This document shows, piece by piece, positions 24,074 through 33,317 of a stretch of DNA of 64,000 bases (position 1 is its first letter; each line of letters opens with the position of its first letter). The position numbers and the translations under genes are program-made. The stretch lies in the NCBI RefSeq assembly GCF_020103725.1, contig NZ_JAHXBG010000017.1, positions 62,001 through 126,000 on the forward strand, given 5' to 3'. The DNA comes from Hyalangium gracile (GTDB lineage Bacteria; Myxococcota; Myxococcia; Myxococcales; Myxococcaceae). Below the pieces are notes generated by a model. That model had not been told where the DNA came from, did not search any database, and saw only the letters and a list, made by a program, of their open reading frames with translations.

Positions 24074-26611
24074 TCACTCCTCCCGCAGCGCGAGCGCGGG
24101 GTTGGCGCGCGCCATCCGCCACGCGGGGTACAGGCCGGCGAGCGCGGCGGCCACCAGCGCCAGCAGCAGGGCCTGCCCCAGGATGCCGGGAGTGAGCGCC
24201 AGCTGCAGCGTCCACCCGAAGGAGCGCTGGTTGATGACGTAGACGAGGATGGCGGCGAGCGCCACGCCCAGGGGCACGGCGAACAGCCCCGCGAGCAGCC
24301 CCAGCAGCCCCGTCTGCAGCGAGACGAGCCCCCAGAGCTGGCCGGGCGTCAGCCCCGTGGCTCGCAGCACGGCGAACTCCCGCGCCCGCTCCAATTGCAG
24401 CGCCATCAGCGCGCTCAGCACGCCGATGAACGCCACACCGATCGCGAGCAGCCGCAGCACCTGGGTGATGGTGAAGGTCCGATCGAACACCTCCATCGAG
24501 CCCTCGCGCAGCGCGCGGTTGGGGCGGACGATCAGGGTCTGCGCGTCTCCGGTCCGCTCGAGCACGCGCGCCACCAGCGCGTCCACGTCCTGGCCCGGCG
24601 CGGCGTAGAGGGCCAGTCCGCTCACAGCCCGGTCGTCGAAGTGCCGCTCATAGGTGGTGCGGGGCAGGAGCACGGTGCCGGTGTCCGAGCCATAGTCGAA
24701 GTAGACGCCCACCACGCGGAAGTCCTGGGGCCCCCGGTCCGTGGGCAGCCGCACCGTGTCTCCCCGGTGGATGTTCCGGTGGTAGCTGAAGGGCTCGGAG
24801 ACGATCAGCGTGTCGGGCGCCTCCAGCTCGCGCCACACGGTGTCAGGGGCTCCCTCCTTGAAGCGGTAGGGGCGCTCGGGGCCGCGAGCGAACTCCACCG
24901 CGAGCAGGTCCGTGGGGATGCCGTCCACGTTGAGCTGCACCACGCGGATGGTGGAGCCGGCGGCCACCCCGGGGATGTCGCGCAGCTTCTCGACGAGGCC
25001 AGGGACGAAGGGAGAGTACCCGCGCCGGGCGATGAGCGAGGGAGGAGAGACGAAGACATCGGCCTGGAGCGAGGCCTCCAGCCAGGTGACCACGGTGCCG
25101 CGGAAGCTCGTCACCATGAGCCCCACGCCCACCGTGGTGGCCACCGCGACCATCAGCGCCGCCAGGGCCACGGCGGTGCGGCTGAGGCTCGCCCGGACGC
25201 CGCGAGCGGCCATGCGCCCCAGCATCCCGAATGCGGCGCCCAGGGGCCGCGCGGCTCCGAGCGCCAGCCGCTCCGTCGTCCACGGCACCAGCAGCGCCGT
25301 GCCGAGCAGGACGGCGAAGAGCCCCGCGTAGGCGGGCAGCAGCGCGTGCGTGGGCAGCGCGAGCAGACCTCCCCCCAGCCCCAGGATGAGCAGCCCCAGC
25401 AGCGCGAGCTTCGGCGCACGGTTGCGCGTCAGCTCCTCCGCCGTCGAGCGGCGCATCGTGGTGACGGGGGCCGAGCGTGCCGCCTCCCAGGCGGGCATGA
25501 GCGCGGCGACGAGCGTGGCGCCCAGGCCCAGCCCCAGGCCCTTGGCGAGCGTCCAGGGCTCCAGCGACAGCCGCCGCACGCTCACGACGAAGTAGAGGTC
25601 ATTGAGCGTCTGCGTGACGAGCCCCACCAGCCCTCGCCCCAGCAGCACGCCGAGCAGCAGCCCCGCCGCGGTGCCCACCGCGCCCAGCAGCGCGGCCTCG
25701 CCCAGCACCATCGCGAACAGCTCGCCCCGGGTGACGCCGAGCGCGCGCAGCCGCCCCAGCAGCCCGCGCCGCTGCACCACGGAGAACGTCATCGTGTTGT
25801 AGATGAGGAACATCCCCACCACGAGCGCCAGCAGGGACAGCGCGGTGAGGTTGGTGCGGAAGGCCCGCGTCATCTGATCGATGGTCCCGCCTCGCGCGCT
25901 GGGACGCACCACCTCCACGCCCTTGGGCAGCCACTCCCGGAGCCGCGCCAGCTCCGCCTCGCTCGAGAGCTTCAGGTCGATGCGCGACAGCCGCCCCGTC
26001 CGACCGAGCAGCTCCTGCGCGGTGGACACGTCCATGAGCACCAGCCCCTCCAGCGCGCGGGCGGTGCGCTCGTCCGGAGGCGAGAGGAGGGCCACCACCC
26101 GCAGCGATCGGCTCAGTCCTCCGACGACGACCTCGAACGCATCGCCCACGCCCACGCCGAGCAGGCGCGCCGTGGTGGCGGGGATGAGCACCGTCCCTGG
26201 CTCGGTGAGCAGCGTCTCCACCGAGCCGGTCGTCCCGCCTCGGGTATAGGGACGGAAGGGAGCCTCCGCGAACGGATCCACCCCCAGCACGGTGAGCGGG
26301 CGCCGGTCGCCGCGAGTGGCCCGCACGGAGCCCTCCACCACGGGGGCCGCCAGGGGCGCGCCGGGCCGCAGCCGCAGCTCGCGGTACAGCGAGTCCGGAA
26401 CGCCCGTGGGCCCACCCACGAGCTGATGCGTGGCGCTGCCCGCCACCGTCTCCGTGGACTGCTCGAAGGCGCGCAGGGCGCTGGTGCTCGCCAGGTCGAT
26501 GGAGACGACGACAGACACCCCCAGCGCGATGCCCAGCAGCGACAGCGCGGTGAGCCAGGGATGCTTGCCCAGGTGACGCCCGCTCGCGCGAGCCAGCAGT
26601 CGTCGGCTCAC
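24074..26611 (-). CDS. FtsX/LolE-type ABC transporter permease
   Basis: 845 aa. It has an N-terminal transmembrane helix, a large periplasmic loop, three helices forming the first FtsX domain (about 250-380), a second pair of long loops, and a second FtsX domain near the C-terminus (about 720-840). This duplicated form matches COG3127-like exporters. The GTG start overlaps the ATPase stop (GTGA), so the two are coupled. It likely extracts or moves lipids or lipoproteins by mechanotransmission rather than classic import. A longer frame upstream of this GTG overlaps the ATPase and was rejected. Confidence 0.92.
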   Translation of the reverse strand: MSRRLLARASGRHLGKHPWLTALSLLGIALGVSVVVSIDLASTSALRAFEQSTETVAGSATHQLVGGPTGVPDSLYRELRLRPGAPLAAPVVEGSVRATRGDRRPLTVLGVDPFAEAPFRPYTRGGTTGSVETLLTEPGTVLIPATTARLLGVGVGDAFEVVVGGLSRSLRVVALLSPPDERTARALEGLVLMDVSTAQELLGRTGRLSRIDLKLSSEAELARLREWLPKGVEVVRPSARGGTIDQMTRAFRTNLTALSLLALVVGMFLIYNTMTFSVVQRRGLLGRLRALGVTRGELFAMVLGEAALLGAVGTAAGLLLGVLLGRGLVGLVTQTLNDLYFVVSVRRLSLEPWTLAKGLGLGLGATLVAALMPAWEAARSAPVTTMRRSTAEELTRNRAPKLALLGLLILGLGGGLLALPTHALLPAYAGLFAVLLGTALLVPWTTERLALGAARPLGAAFGMLGRMAARGVRASLSRTAVALAALMVAVATTVGVGLMVTSFRGTVVTWLEASLQADVFVSPPSLIARRGYSPFVPGLVEKLRDIPGVAAGSTIRVVQLNVDGIPTDLLAVEFARGPERPYRFKEGAPDTVWRELEAPDTLIVSEPFSYHRNIHRGDTVRLPTDRGPQDFRVVGVYFDYGSDTGTVLLPRTTYERHFDDRAVSGLALYAAPGQDVDALVARVLERTGDAQTLIVRPNRALREGSMEVFDRTFTITQVLRLLAIGVAFIGVLSALMALQLERAREFAVLRATGLTPGQLWGLVSLQTGLLGLLAGLFAVPLGVALAAILVYVINQRSFGWTLQLALTPGILGQALLLALVAAALAGLYPAWRMARANPALALREE

Positions 26612-27312
26612 GGGCGCACCTGCCGCTCGTTGAGCCGGCCCGCCTCCATCACGAGGATCCGATCCGCGCGCACGGCCAGGTCCGGGTCGTGGGTCACCAC
26701 GAGCGCGCACGCGTTGTCTCGGCGGATGAGGCCTTCCAGCAGGTCCAGCACCTGCCGGCCGGTCTGCTCGTCGAGGTTGCCGGTGGGCTCGTCCGCCAGG
26801 AGCAGCGGAGGCTTGTGCGCCAGGGCCCGCGCCACCGCCACGCGCTGCTGCTCGCCGCCGGAGAGTCGATCCGGAAAGCTGCGCTCGCGGCCGCCGAGCC
26901 CCACCTGATCCAGCAGCTCGCGCACCCGCCCGTCCGCCTCCGCGCCGGTACGCCCCGTCAGCTCCAGGGGCAGCCGGACATTCTCCTCCACCGTGAGCGT
27001 GGGCAGCAGGTTGAAGGCCTGGAAGACGAAGCCAATCCGCTCGCGGCGCAGCAGGGTGCGCTCGCGCTCGGTGAGGCTGCTCAGCTCCCGGCCCTCCACG
27101 CGCACGGAGCCCCGGGTCGGCAGATCAATCCCGCTGATGAGGTTGAGCAGGGTGGATTTTCCCGAGCCGCTGCGCCCCAGCAGCACCACGAACTCGCCGC
27201 GGTGCAGGGCGAGCCGCGTGCCGGAGAGCACCTCGCGCTGGGCCTCGCCCTCCGCGTAGGTCTTGGAGACGTCATGCAACTCGACGAGAGGCGCGGGCGA
27301 GGAGGAATTCAT
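26608..27312 (-). CDS. ABC transporter ATP-binding protein (LolD/MacB type)
   Basis: 234 aa. Walker [10 protein letters not shown] lies at 46-54, the Q-loop at [10 protein letters not shown], the signature at LSGGEQQR, Walker B with catalytic Glu at LLLADEP, and the switch His in VVTHD. The family powers FtsX-type permeases. It is the second gene of a four-gene minus-strand unit: esterase, 18-bp gap, ATPase, overlap, permease, 4-bp gap, AttH-like protein. Confidence 0.95.
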   Translation of the reverse strand: MNSSSPAPLVELHDVSKTYAEGEAQREVLSGTRLALHRGEFVVLLGRSGSGKSTLLNLISGIDLPTRGSVRVEGRELSSLTERERTLLRRERIGFVFQAFNLLPTLTVEENVRLPLELTGRTGAEADGRVRELLDQVGLGGRERSFPDRLSGGEQQRVAVARALAHKPPLLLADEPTGNLDEQTGRQVLDLLEGLIRRDNACALVVTHDPDLAVRADRILVMEAGRLNERQVRP

Positions 27313-27330
27313 GAGGAGCCAGGAGCTGGC

Positions 27331-28152
27331 TCATACACAGATGCCCGACGCCGAGCCACGTTCCTCGCCCTGGAGCCCTTCCAGGAAGTCACCCACCTCC
27401 AGGGCCAGCCGGGGGCCCCCCCGGTCCCGGGGGATGATATGATAGCCCTCCTGGAGGGACAGCAGCCGCACCAGCGGAGCACCCGTGAGCTGGCCTGCGA
27501 GCCACTTGCCACCCTCGGGGTCCACCACATGGTCCTGCTCGGCTACCGCCACCAGGGTGGGGCAGCGCACGAGCGGGGCTTCCTGGAGCGCCGCCTCCTG
27601 CACCTCCCACAAGTCCTTGAGACGCGCGCTCGGGAAGGCCGGGAGGATGGGCGCCTCCGCCAGCGCCACCGGATCGCTCAGGTCGGTGGCCGTCTTGCGT
27701 ACCCAGGGCTTCACCCGCTCCAGCAGGCCCGTGTTCCGCAGGCTCTTGAGCAGCGCCATCGTGGGCCCCTTGAAGCGCGCGGCCGGGGCGATGAGCACCA
27801 GCCCTCCGACACGCTCCGGGCTCCGGGCCGCCAGCCGCAGCCCGAGCATCGCCCCCATGGACAGTCCGGCAACGAACACCTGGCGGAAGCCGCGCAGCGA
27901 GTACAGGGCCTCCCACGCCGCCTCCTGCCAGTGGTTGTGGTTGGCCTCGAGCATGGCCTCCGGGGTGGTGCCGTGGCCGGGCAGTCGCGGGGCCTTCACG
28001 TACAGGCCTCGGGCCGCCAGCGCCTCTCCGAGCGGCCTCACCTCCCACGGGCTGCCGGTGAAACCGTGCAGCAGCAGACAGGCGTCCTCGCCATGTCCCA
28101 GCTCGAAGGGTGCGGTCTTCCAGGTGTCCATACCGAGGGCGTGCGCGTTCAC
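27331..28152 (-). CDS. Alpha/beta hydrolase, carboxylesterase-like
   Basis: 273 aa. It has the oxyanion motif LLLHGFTGSPWE, nucleophile elbow GLSMG (Ser98), acid Asp in the EQDHVVD region, and His in GYHIIPRD. The lid region is short. This is the pattern of monoacylglycerol lipase or EstD-like carboxylesterases. There is no signal peptide, so it is cytosolic. Its position as first gene in the ABC/AttH unit suggests lipid-related substrates. An internal Met at residue 8 is an alternative start. Confidence 0.92.
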   Translation of the reverse strand: MNAHALGMDTWKTAPFELGHGEDACLLLHGFTGSPWEVRPLGEALAARGLYVKAPRLPGHGTTPEAMLEANHNHWQEAAWEALYSLRGFRQVFVAGLSMGAMLGLRLAARSPERVGGLVLIAPAARFKGPTMALLKSLRNTGLLERVKPWVRKTATDLSDPVALAEAPILPAFPSARLKDLWEVQEAALQEAPLVRCPTLVAVAEQDHVVDPEGGKWLAGQLTGAPLVRLLSLQEGYHIIPRDRGGPRLALEVGDFLEGLQGEERGSASGICV

Positions 28153-28200
28153 GAAGGAACGCTAGTCACGATACTGCCGGAGCGATATTCCCACTGCCTC

Positions 28201-28488
28201 ATGTCCGACACTCCCAAGCCTCCCGCGCCCTCGCTTCAGATTCAACTCGACGAAGATGTGGCCCAGGGCCGCTATGCCAACATGGCCATGGTGGACCACA
28301 GCAGCACCGAGTTCACCCTGGACTTCATCTACGTCTTTCCGCAGCAGCCTCGGGCCAAGGTGTTCTCCCGCGTCATCACCAACCCCCAGCACATGAAGCG
28401 GCTGGTCCAGGCGATGCAGGAGAACATCGCTCGCTACGAGGCGAAGTACGGCATCATCCTCCTTCGAGAGGAGGATCGCAGGCATTGA
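28201..28488 (+). CDS. DUF3467 protein
   Basis: 95 aa. The core GRYANMAMVDHSSTEFTLDF and FPQQPRAKVFSRVITNPQHMKRL match the DUF3467 family, small conserved bacterial proteins without established function. There is no signal or membrane segment. It is followed after 8 bp by the DUF2378 gene, so the two are probably co-transcribed. The ATG at 28201 is the first residue of the conserved region; upstream in-frame codons belong to the opposite-strand esterase. Confidence 0.9.
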   Translation: MSDTPKPPAPSLQIQLDEDVAQGRYANMAMVDHSSTEFTLDFIYVFPQQPRAKVFSRVITNPQHMKRLVQAMQENIARYEAKYGIILLREEDRRH

Positions 28489-28496
28489 GGTCCGCC

Positions 28497-29039
28497 ATGA
28501 CCGCCACTTTGTCCGGCCGCGTCACGCAGGGCTCCTTCTTCGAGGGGCTCTTCGTGCGCGCGCTGGGGGCGGAGGGCGCCTTCGCCGACGCCCTGCGCAC
28601 GGTGGGGGTGGATGTGCGGCGGCTTCAGCCCAGCTACCCCATCGAGGTCTGGAACGAGGCGCTCGAGGTGGCCTGGAAGCAGCGCTTCGCGCACCTGGAG
28701 CGCGAGTCGGCCTACCGCGAGCTGGGCCGACAGCTGGCGTACGGCTTCATCAAGACGCTGGTAGGCAAGGTGGTGGAAGTGAGCCTGCCGCTGCTGGGGC
28801 CCGAGCGCTTCGTGCAGCGCCTCCCCAGCCTCAGCCGGCTGGACACCTTCGACTATGAGGTGGAGGTGGAGCGGCTGGCAGAGCGGCGCTACCGCGTCTC
28901 CTACCGCCGCGATCCGGACGCCAAGCCGGACTTCATGGCCGGGCTGTTCGAGGTGGGCCTGCGCCGCACGGGCGTCGAGCCGACGGTGACGGTGACGATG
29001 CGCGAGCGGGCCGGCTTCGACCTGGAGATGCGCTGGTGA
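28497..29039 (+). CDS. DUF2378 family protein (myxobacterial)
   Basis: 180 aa. The sequence fits DUF2378 (TIGR02265), a paralogous family largely restricted to myxobacteria and present in many copies per genome. Key pieces are the GSFFEGLFVRAL start, the VDVRRLQPSYP motif, and the YRELGRQLAYGFIKTLVGK helix. The fold and function are unknown; members are soluble. This copy is a compact single domain without fusion partners. Confidence 0.88.
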   Translation: MTATLSGRVTQGSFFEGLFVRALGAEGAFADALRTVGVDVRRLQPSYPIEVWNEALEVAWKQRFAHLERESAYRELGRQLAYGFIKTLVGKVVEVSLPLLGPERFVQRLPSLSRLDTFDYEVEVERLAERRYRVSYRRDPDAKPDFMAGLFEVGLRRTGVEPTVTVTMRERAGFDLEMRW

Positions 29040-29046
29040 GCGGCCG

Positions 29047-29604
29047 TCAGCGCTTCTGGCTGGCGAGGTAGATGTCCACCTGCTGCTCCACGTCCTTGGC
29101 GAACTCGGGATCCAGGTGCTGGAGGATGGCCCACTCGATGTCCAGGGCGCGGCTGAACATGGGCTTGGCGGGAGAGTAGGGCTCGCCGGGGACGTAGTTG
29201 GTGGTGCCCTCGCCGCCGCGCTTGCCGCCGTCGCCGCTGGACATGGCGGGGTGCGCGGCCGTGCGTCCCGGCGTCGCCCACGTCACCTGCTGCGCGCGCA
29301 CCACGAAGCGGCCATCCGACTGCGTCTGTCCCGCGACGAGCACCTTGGACCAGCGGGCCATGGCGTCGAGGTCCCCGGTGATGCGCCACTGGGTGCGCAG
29401 GGAGTGGGCCGAGCCGCCCGGTGCGAGGATATAGCCCTGCTCACGGAGGACCGCCCGCGCCGCGTTCATGACCTGCTCGGGAGGCAGTGCGTAGGCCATC
29501 TCTGCGCTCGTCCGCTCCAGCAGCATTCGACGCTCGTCCCGCGTGGTGGCACATCCGGTGCCCAGCAGCAGGACCCCCACTCCCAGCAACAGCCAGCATT
29601 TCAT
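29047..29604 (-). CDS. Hypothetical lipoprotein
   Basis: 185 aa beginning with a clear lipoprotein signal: lipobox GTGC, Cys18. After a short helical segment comes a mixed alpha/beta region with an AARAVLREQGYIL element, as in small outer-membrane-associated lipoproteins with a BamC- or NlpB-like repeat. I would not name it on that alone. The middle is Gly-rich and probably a flexible loop. The start was chosen at the Met immediately before the hydrophobic core, with GAGAGG upstream. It is divergent from the pentapeptide-repeat gene. Confidence 0.82.
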   Translation of the reverse strand: MKCWLLLGVGVLLLGTGCATTRDERRMLLERTSAEMAYALPPEQVMNAARAVLREQGYILAPGGSAHSLRTQWRITGDLDAMARWSKVLVAGQTQSDGRFVVRAQQVTWATPGRTAAHPAMSSGDGGKRGGEGTTNYVPGEPYSPAKPMFSRALDIEWAILQHLDPEFAKDVEQQVDIYLASQKR

Positions 29605-29717
29605 GAGACCACCTCTCAACCGCCCCGACTGGTTGAGAGGAACGACGGAGGCGCGAGCACATATCGCCGCCAGCGTCCCTGGGTACGTTTCCGTGAGGTG
29701 GGCTACGCTCAGTCCGC

Positions 29718-30845
29718 TTGCACTCGCGGCCTGAACTCGTCTCACGCTGGAACACGCCGGATGGCCTGCGCCGGCGCGCGCGGCTCCTGGAGCTGGGGCT
29801 GCGGGGGCCGTGGCGGAGCGTGCTCGCGGGCTTCGCGGCCACCGCCGAGCTGGGGGACAACCTGGGCGATCTTCGGGGCATCGAGCTGAGCCAGCAGGAG
29901 CTTCCCGGGGCGGACCTCCTCCGGGCGCGGCTGGACGGCGCGAACCTGGAGGACGCGGACCTGGCGGGGGCGCGGCTGGAGCTGGCGACGCTCTCGGGCG
30001 CCTCGCTGAACTGGGCCACCCTGGACCGCGCGAACCTGCTGGCCTGCGTGGCGCTGGAGGCCCGCTGGGACGATGCCTCGCTGGAGGAGGCGGTGCTCAC
30101 GGCCTCCAACCTCACGGGCAGCTCCTTCCGGCGGGCGCGGATGAGGGGCGCGCACCTGACGGTGGCCACGCTGAAGCGCGCGGACCTGCGCGTGGCGGAT
30201 CTCCGGGGCGCGGACGTGCGCTACTGCGACTTCGAGGACGCGTGCATCGCCTGTGTCCGGAGGGATCGGCCCCGCCTCTACCGTACGGAATTGGCGCGGC
30301 TGGCGGAGCGGAACGGGTTTCCGACCTTCCGCGACGCGCTGGAGCTGAGCCCGGGGGGCTCCGCGCTCCGGTTCCTCCACTCGCGGGAGCTCTTCCTGCA
30401 TGTGGAGGCGGCCCTGGAGGCGAGCCCCGAGCTCGGCGGGGAGATCATCGCGCTCCTGGAGACACCGGAGCTGTTCAGCCAGCTCCTGGGGGCCCTGGCC
30501 CTGGTGCTGGGCGGAGCCAACGCCAGAACCCTCCAGGCGCTGTGGTCGGCCATGGACCGAGACAGGGCTCCTGCCCAGCTCGCGCTGGTCGCGCTGCTGG
30601 TGGATCAGGAGTTCGAGCGCAAGGCCGCCTCCCGGCTCTCGGGCCCCCCGCGCCCCCCGCGGCCCCAGGTGCGTGCCAGCCTGGCCTGGGCCCACGAGCG
30701 GCTGACGGGCGCCCGCGTCCCCCGGCCCGACGTGACCGAGGAAGAGCTGCGGCACGCCGACTCCGTCAACCGCCGCTGGCTGAAGGGGCTTCGCCGCTTC
30801 GTGGAGCCCGATCTGCAGCTGGCGTGGCCCGCGCTCCTCGTCTGA
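29718..30845 (+). CDS. Pentapeptide-repeat protein
   Basis: 375 aa. Residues about 45-185 are tandem A(D/N)Lxx pentapeptides (for example ADLLRARLDGANLEDADLAGA), giving a right-handed quadrilateral beta-helix. The C-terminal half (190-375) is helical with no recognised domain. The N-terminal 40 residues form an amphipathic start. Pentapeptide proteins range from gyrase-protecting DNA mimics to scaffolds; the sequence does not decide. The TTG start has no Shine-Dalgarno. Confidence 0.85.
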   Translation: MHSRPELVSRWNTPDGLRRRARLLELGLRGPWRSVLAGFAATAELGDNLGDLRGIELSQQELPGADLLRARLDGANLEDADLAGARLELATLSGASLNWATLDRANLLACVALEARWDDASLEEAVLTASNLTGSSFRRARMRGAHLTVATLKRADLRVADLRGADVRYCDFEDACIACVRRDRPRLYRTELARLAERNGFPTFRDALELSPGGSALRFLHSRELFLHVEAALEASPELGGEIIALLETPELFSQLLGALALVLGGANARTLQALWSAMDRDRAPAQLALVALLVDQEFERKAASRLSGPPRPPRPQVRASLAWAHERLTGARVPRPDVTEEELRHADSVNRRWLKGLRRFVEPDLQLAWPALLV

Positions 30846-30964
30846 GCTGCCCGTTGCGCGGCCCGCGGGATGTGTCGTCCGCCGGGCGTCCAGGCGGCCC
30901 CGGTAGAGGGGAACTGCTCGTAGTGCTGGCCTCGGGGCGCGGCACGGCGCAGACTCCACGAGCC

Positions 30965-31717
30965 GTGTACCGACTCGTACTCCTCCTCATGCTGTTGATG
31001 GCTCGGACTGCCTTGGCCCGCTGTGTGGGGGATGGGGTGCAGGTGTTCCCGCGTCCGGGGGCCACCATCCCCACCAACACCCGGCTGCTGCTGGAAGGCA
31101 TCGGCTCCGCCCGCACGCTGGTGGCGGAGCTGCCGGGCAAGACGATGCGGCTGCAGACCAGCGGCCACGAGGTCCGCGTGAAGGCGCAGCGCGGGTGGAG
31201 CAGCCAGCTGGAGCGCGTCACCGTGGTGCTCAAGCTCGACGGGCAGCTGCTCCCGGACAAGACCTATACGCTGCGCCTGGACGACGTGCTGCCCGGCACG
31301 GTGGCGCTGCTCAACGGCACCGGCAAGTCCATGCCCGAGTGGACCTCCGGCAAGGGCCCCGACAAGACCGCTCCCCGCTGGCTCAAGCGCCCCGCCGTCT
31401 CCGAGGGCATCGCCCGGCGCAACGAGGAAGGCGTCACCCGCTACGTGCGGCTCACCATGTCCCTGAGGGAGGAGAGCCCCTCCTATATGGTGGTGACGCT
31501 GACGCGGAAGCAGCCGGGTGTCGCGGCCCAGCACTATGTGATTCCGGTGGTGAATGGCTCGGCCCTGCTGGGCCACGAGCCCTGCAGCGGGGCCTTCGCC
31601 TTCGAGGATGGCAGGAGCTACCGCGCGCGGGTGGAGGTGTTCGACTCGGCGGGCAACCTGGCTCCGCCCGTGCCCCCGCTGGACTTCGAGGCGCCCTCGG
31701 CGCCCCCGGGAGGGTAG
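30965..31717 (+). CDS. Secreted beta-rich protein of unknown function
   Basis: 250 aa from a GTG start, with a signal peptide (LLLMLLMARTALA, cleavage before RC). The mature protein alternates short strands, including YTLRLDDVLPGTVALLNGTG and a C-terminal YRARVEVFDSAGN, like fibronectin or Ig-type sandwich domains. Two Cys could form a disulfide. No catalytic pattern is visible. Its TAG stop directly abuts the ATG of hemF, so the two may be coupled, although no functional link is evident. Confidence 0.82.
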   Translation: MYRLVLLLMLLMARTALARCVGDGVQVFPRPGATIPTNTRLLLEGIGSARTLVAELPGKTMRLQTSGHEVRVKAQRGWSSQLERVTVVLKLDGQLLPDKTYTLRLDDVLPGTVALLNGTGKSMPEWTSGKGPDKTAPRWLKRPAVSEGIARRNEEGVTRYVRLTMSLREESPSYMVVTLTRKQPGVAAQHYVIPVVNGSALLGHEPCSGAFAFEDGRSYRARVEVFDSAGNLAPPVPPLDFEAPSAPPGG

Positions 31718-32638
31718 ATGACGTTGGATGTGCAGAAGGTGGAGAGCCTCAAGCAGCGCATGTCGGAGTTCATCCATCAGCTCCAGGATGAGATCTGCGG
31801 CGGGCTGGAGCGGCTGGATGGGCAGGGGCGCTTCCGCGAGGACCCCTGGCAGCGGCCGGGCGGTGGCGGTGGGCGCTCGCGCGTGCTCGAGGACGGGGCG
31901 GTGCTGGAGAAGGCCGGGGTGAACATCTCCGTGGTGTTCGGCGAGCTGGAGGAGGCCTTCGCCAAGAGACTGCAGGGGCAGGGGCGCCAGTTCTGGGCCG
32001 GAGGGCTGTCGCTGGTGCTCCACCCGCGCAACCCGTTCGTGCCCACCGTGCACGCCAACTACCGCTTCATCCACCAGGGCAGCAAGGCGTGGTTCGGCGG
32101 CGGCGCGGACCTGACGCCGTACTACCTCTTCGACGAGGACGCGGTGCACTTCCACCGCACGCTGAAGGCCGCGTGCGACAAGCACGACCCGGCCTACTAC
32201 CCGCGCTTCAAGGCCACCTGCGACAAGTACTTCCATCTGCGCCACCGCGAGGAGAGCCGAGGCGTGGGCGGCATCTTCTTCGAGGACCTGGGCGGCGACC
32301 TGGAGCGCGAGTTCGAGTTCGTGAAGGACGCGGGCCGGGCCTTCCTGCCCTCGTACCTGCCCATCGCCGAGCGGCGCAAGGACACGCCGTATGGAGAGGC
32401 GCACCGCTTCTGGCAGGAGGTGCGCCGCGGGCGCTACGTGGAGTTCAACCTGGTGTACGACCGGGGCACCATCTTCGGGCTGGAGACGAAGGGGCGCACC
32501 GAGTCCATCCTCATGTCGCTGCCGCCCCAGGTGCGCTGGCGCTACGAGTACCACCCGGAGCAGGGCTCCCACGAGGCGAAGCTGGTGGAGGTGCTGCGCA
32601 ACCCGCGCGACTGGGCCAGCGGAGGCCAGGGAGGGTAG
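31718..32638 (+). CDS. hemF: Oxygen-dependent coproporphyrinogen III oxidase
   Basis: 306 aa, the usual HemF length. The diagnostic blocks are present: RSRVLEDGAVLEKAGVN, HPRNPFVPTVHANYRF, WFGGGADLTPYYLF, HFHRTLK and YVEFNLVYDRGTIFGL. It converts coproporphyrinogen III to protoporphyrinogen IX using oxygen, in the cytosol, in haem synthesis; this fits an aerobe. The ATG follows the upstream stop with no gap. Confidence 0.96.
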   Translation: MTLDVQKVESLKQRMSEFIHQLQDEICGGLERLDGQGRFREDPWQRPGGGGGRSRVLEDGAVLEKAGVNISVVFGELEEAFAKRLQGQGRQFWAGGLSLVLHPRNPFVPTVHANYRFIHQGSKAWFGGGADLTPYYLFDEDAVHFHRTLKAACDKHDPAYYPRFKATCDKYFHLRHREESRGVGGIFFEDLGGDLEREFEFVKDAGRAFLPSYLPIAERRKDTPYGEAHRFWQEVRRGRYVEFNLVYDRGTIFGLETKGRTESILMSLPPQVRWRYEYHPEQGSHEAKLVEVLRNPRDWASGGQGG

Positions 32639-32644
32639 GGGCCC

Positions 32645-33271
32645 GTGTCGTCTCTCGTCTGTCCGCGCTGCGGTGCCACCCACGAACTCGTCGGCCGCAA
32701 GGCCGGAGAGCGCTTCCCGTGCTCGTGCGGCAACGAGCTGGTGACGCCGGAGGTGTCGCCTCGGAGCTGGGGCCGCAAGGGCGCCCTCGTCCTCGCGCTG
32801 CTGGCGCTGCCGTGCGTGGCCGGCATCTGGGGCGTGGCCTTCTACATGAAGCGGATGCGGGAGCTGGAGCAGAGCGCGAACACGGCCTTCCGCGCCGAGG
32901 CGCGCGCGGGCAGCTCCGTCTCGGACGAGGCCCGCATCAACGTGATTGCCCTGTGCGACGCGGTGCAGATGTATCGCAGCGAGAGCGGCGTCTTCCTGGC
33001 GGCGGGGCCCACGCCTCGTGAGGTGCCCAGGGGCGGCCAGCCCATGCCCTTCCCGGCGGACGAGGCCTTCGAGAAGCTCGGCTTCGCGCCCGGGACGGCG
33101 GTCCGCCTCCAGTACCAGGTGGTGGTCCGCGAGGACCCCGTCGGCGAGCCCGAGGTCACCTGCTACGCCCGGGGTGATCAGGACGGCGATGGGCAGAATT
33201 CCGTTTACAGCGTGACACTCGACGCCAACGGAATGACGACCCCCGTCACGGTGGAGAGAGAGGACGAATAG
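32645..33271 (+). CDS. Zinc-ribbon membrane protein with pilin-like domain
   Basis: 208 aa from GTG. Four N-terminal Cys (C6, C9, C26, C28) form a probable zinc ribbon on the cytosolic side. A transmembrane helix (about 46-68) is followed by a periplasmic domain whose start (long helix, then ALCDAVQMYRSESGVF and a GDQDGDGQNSVYSV calcium-loop-like segment) resembles type IV pilin or type II pseudopilin headgroups. The prepilin cleavage site is absent because the helix is internal. It may be a membrane-tethered minor-pilin-like protein. Gap from hemF is 6 bp. Confidence 0.78.
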   Translation: MSSLVCPRCGATHELVGRKAGERFPCSCGNELVTPEVSPRSWGRKGALVLALLALPCVAGIWGVAFYMKRMRELEQSANTAFRAEARAGSSVSDEARINVIALCDAVQMYRSESGVFLAAGPTPREVPRGGQPMPFPADEAFEKLGFAPGTAVRLQYQVVVREDPVGEPEVTCYARGDQDGDGQNSVYSVTLDANGMTTPVTVEREDE

Positions 33272-33317
33272 GGGGGCCCCTCGCAACTTGCCTGCCGGGT
33301 GGGCGAGAATGTGAGAG

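Noticed and set aside
23921-26908. A long plus-strand frame opposite the AttH/permease genes
   Set aside because: It is antisense to three genes with strong family matches. The translation is Arg/Gln/His-rich and domainless.
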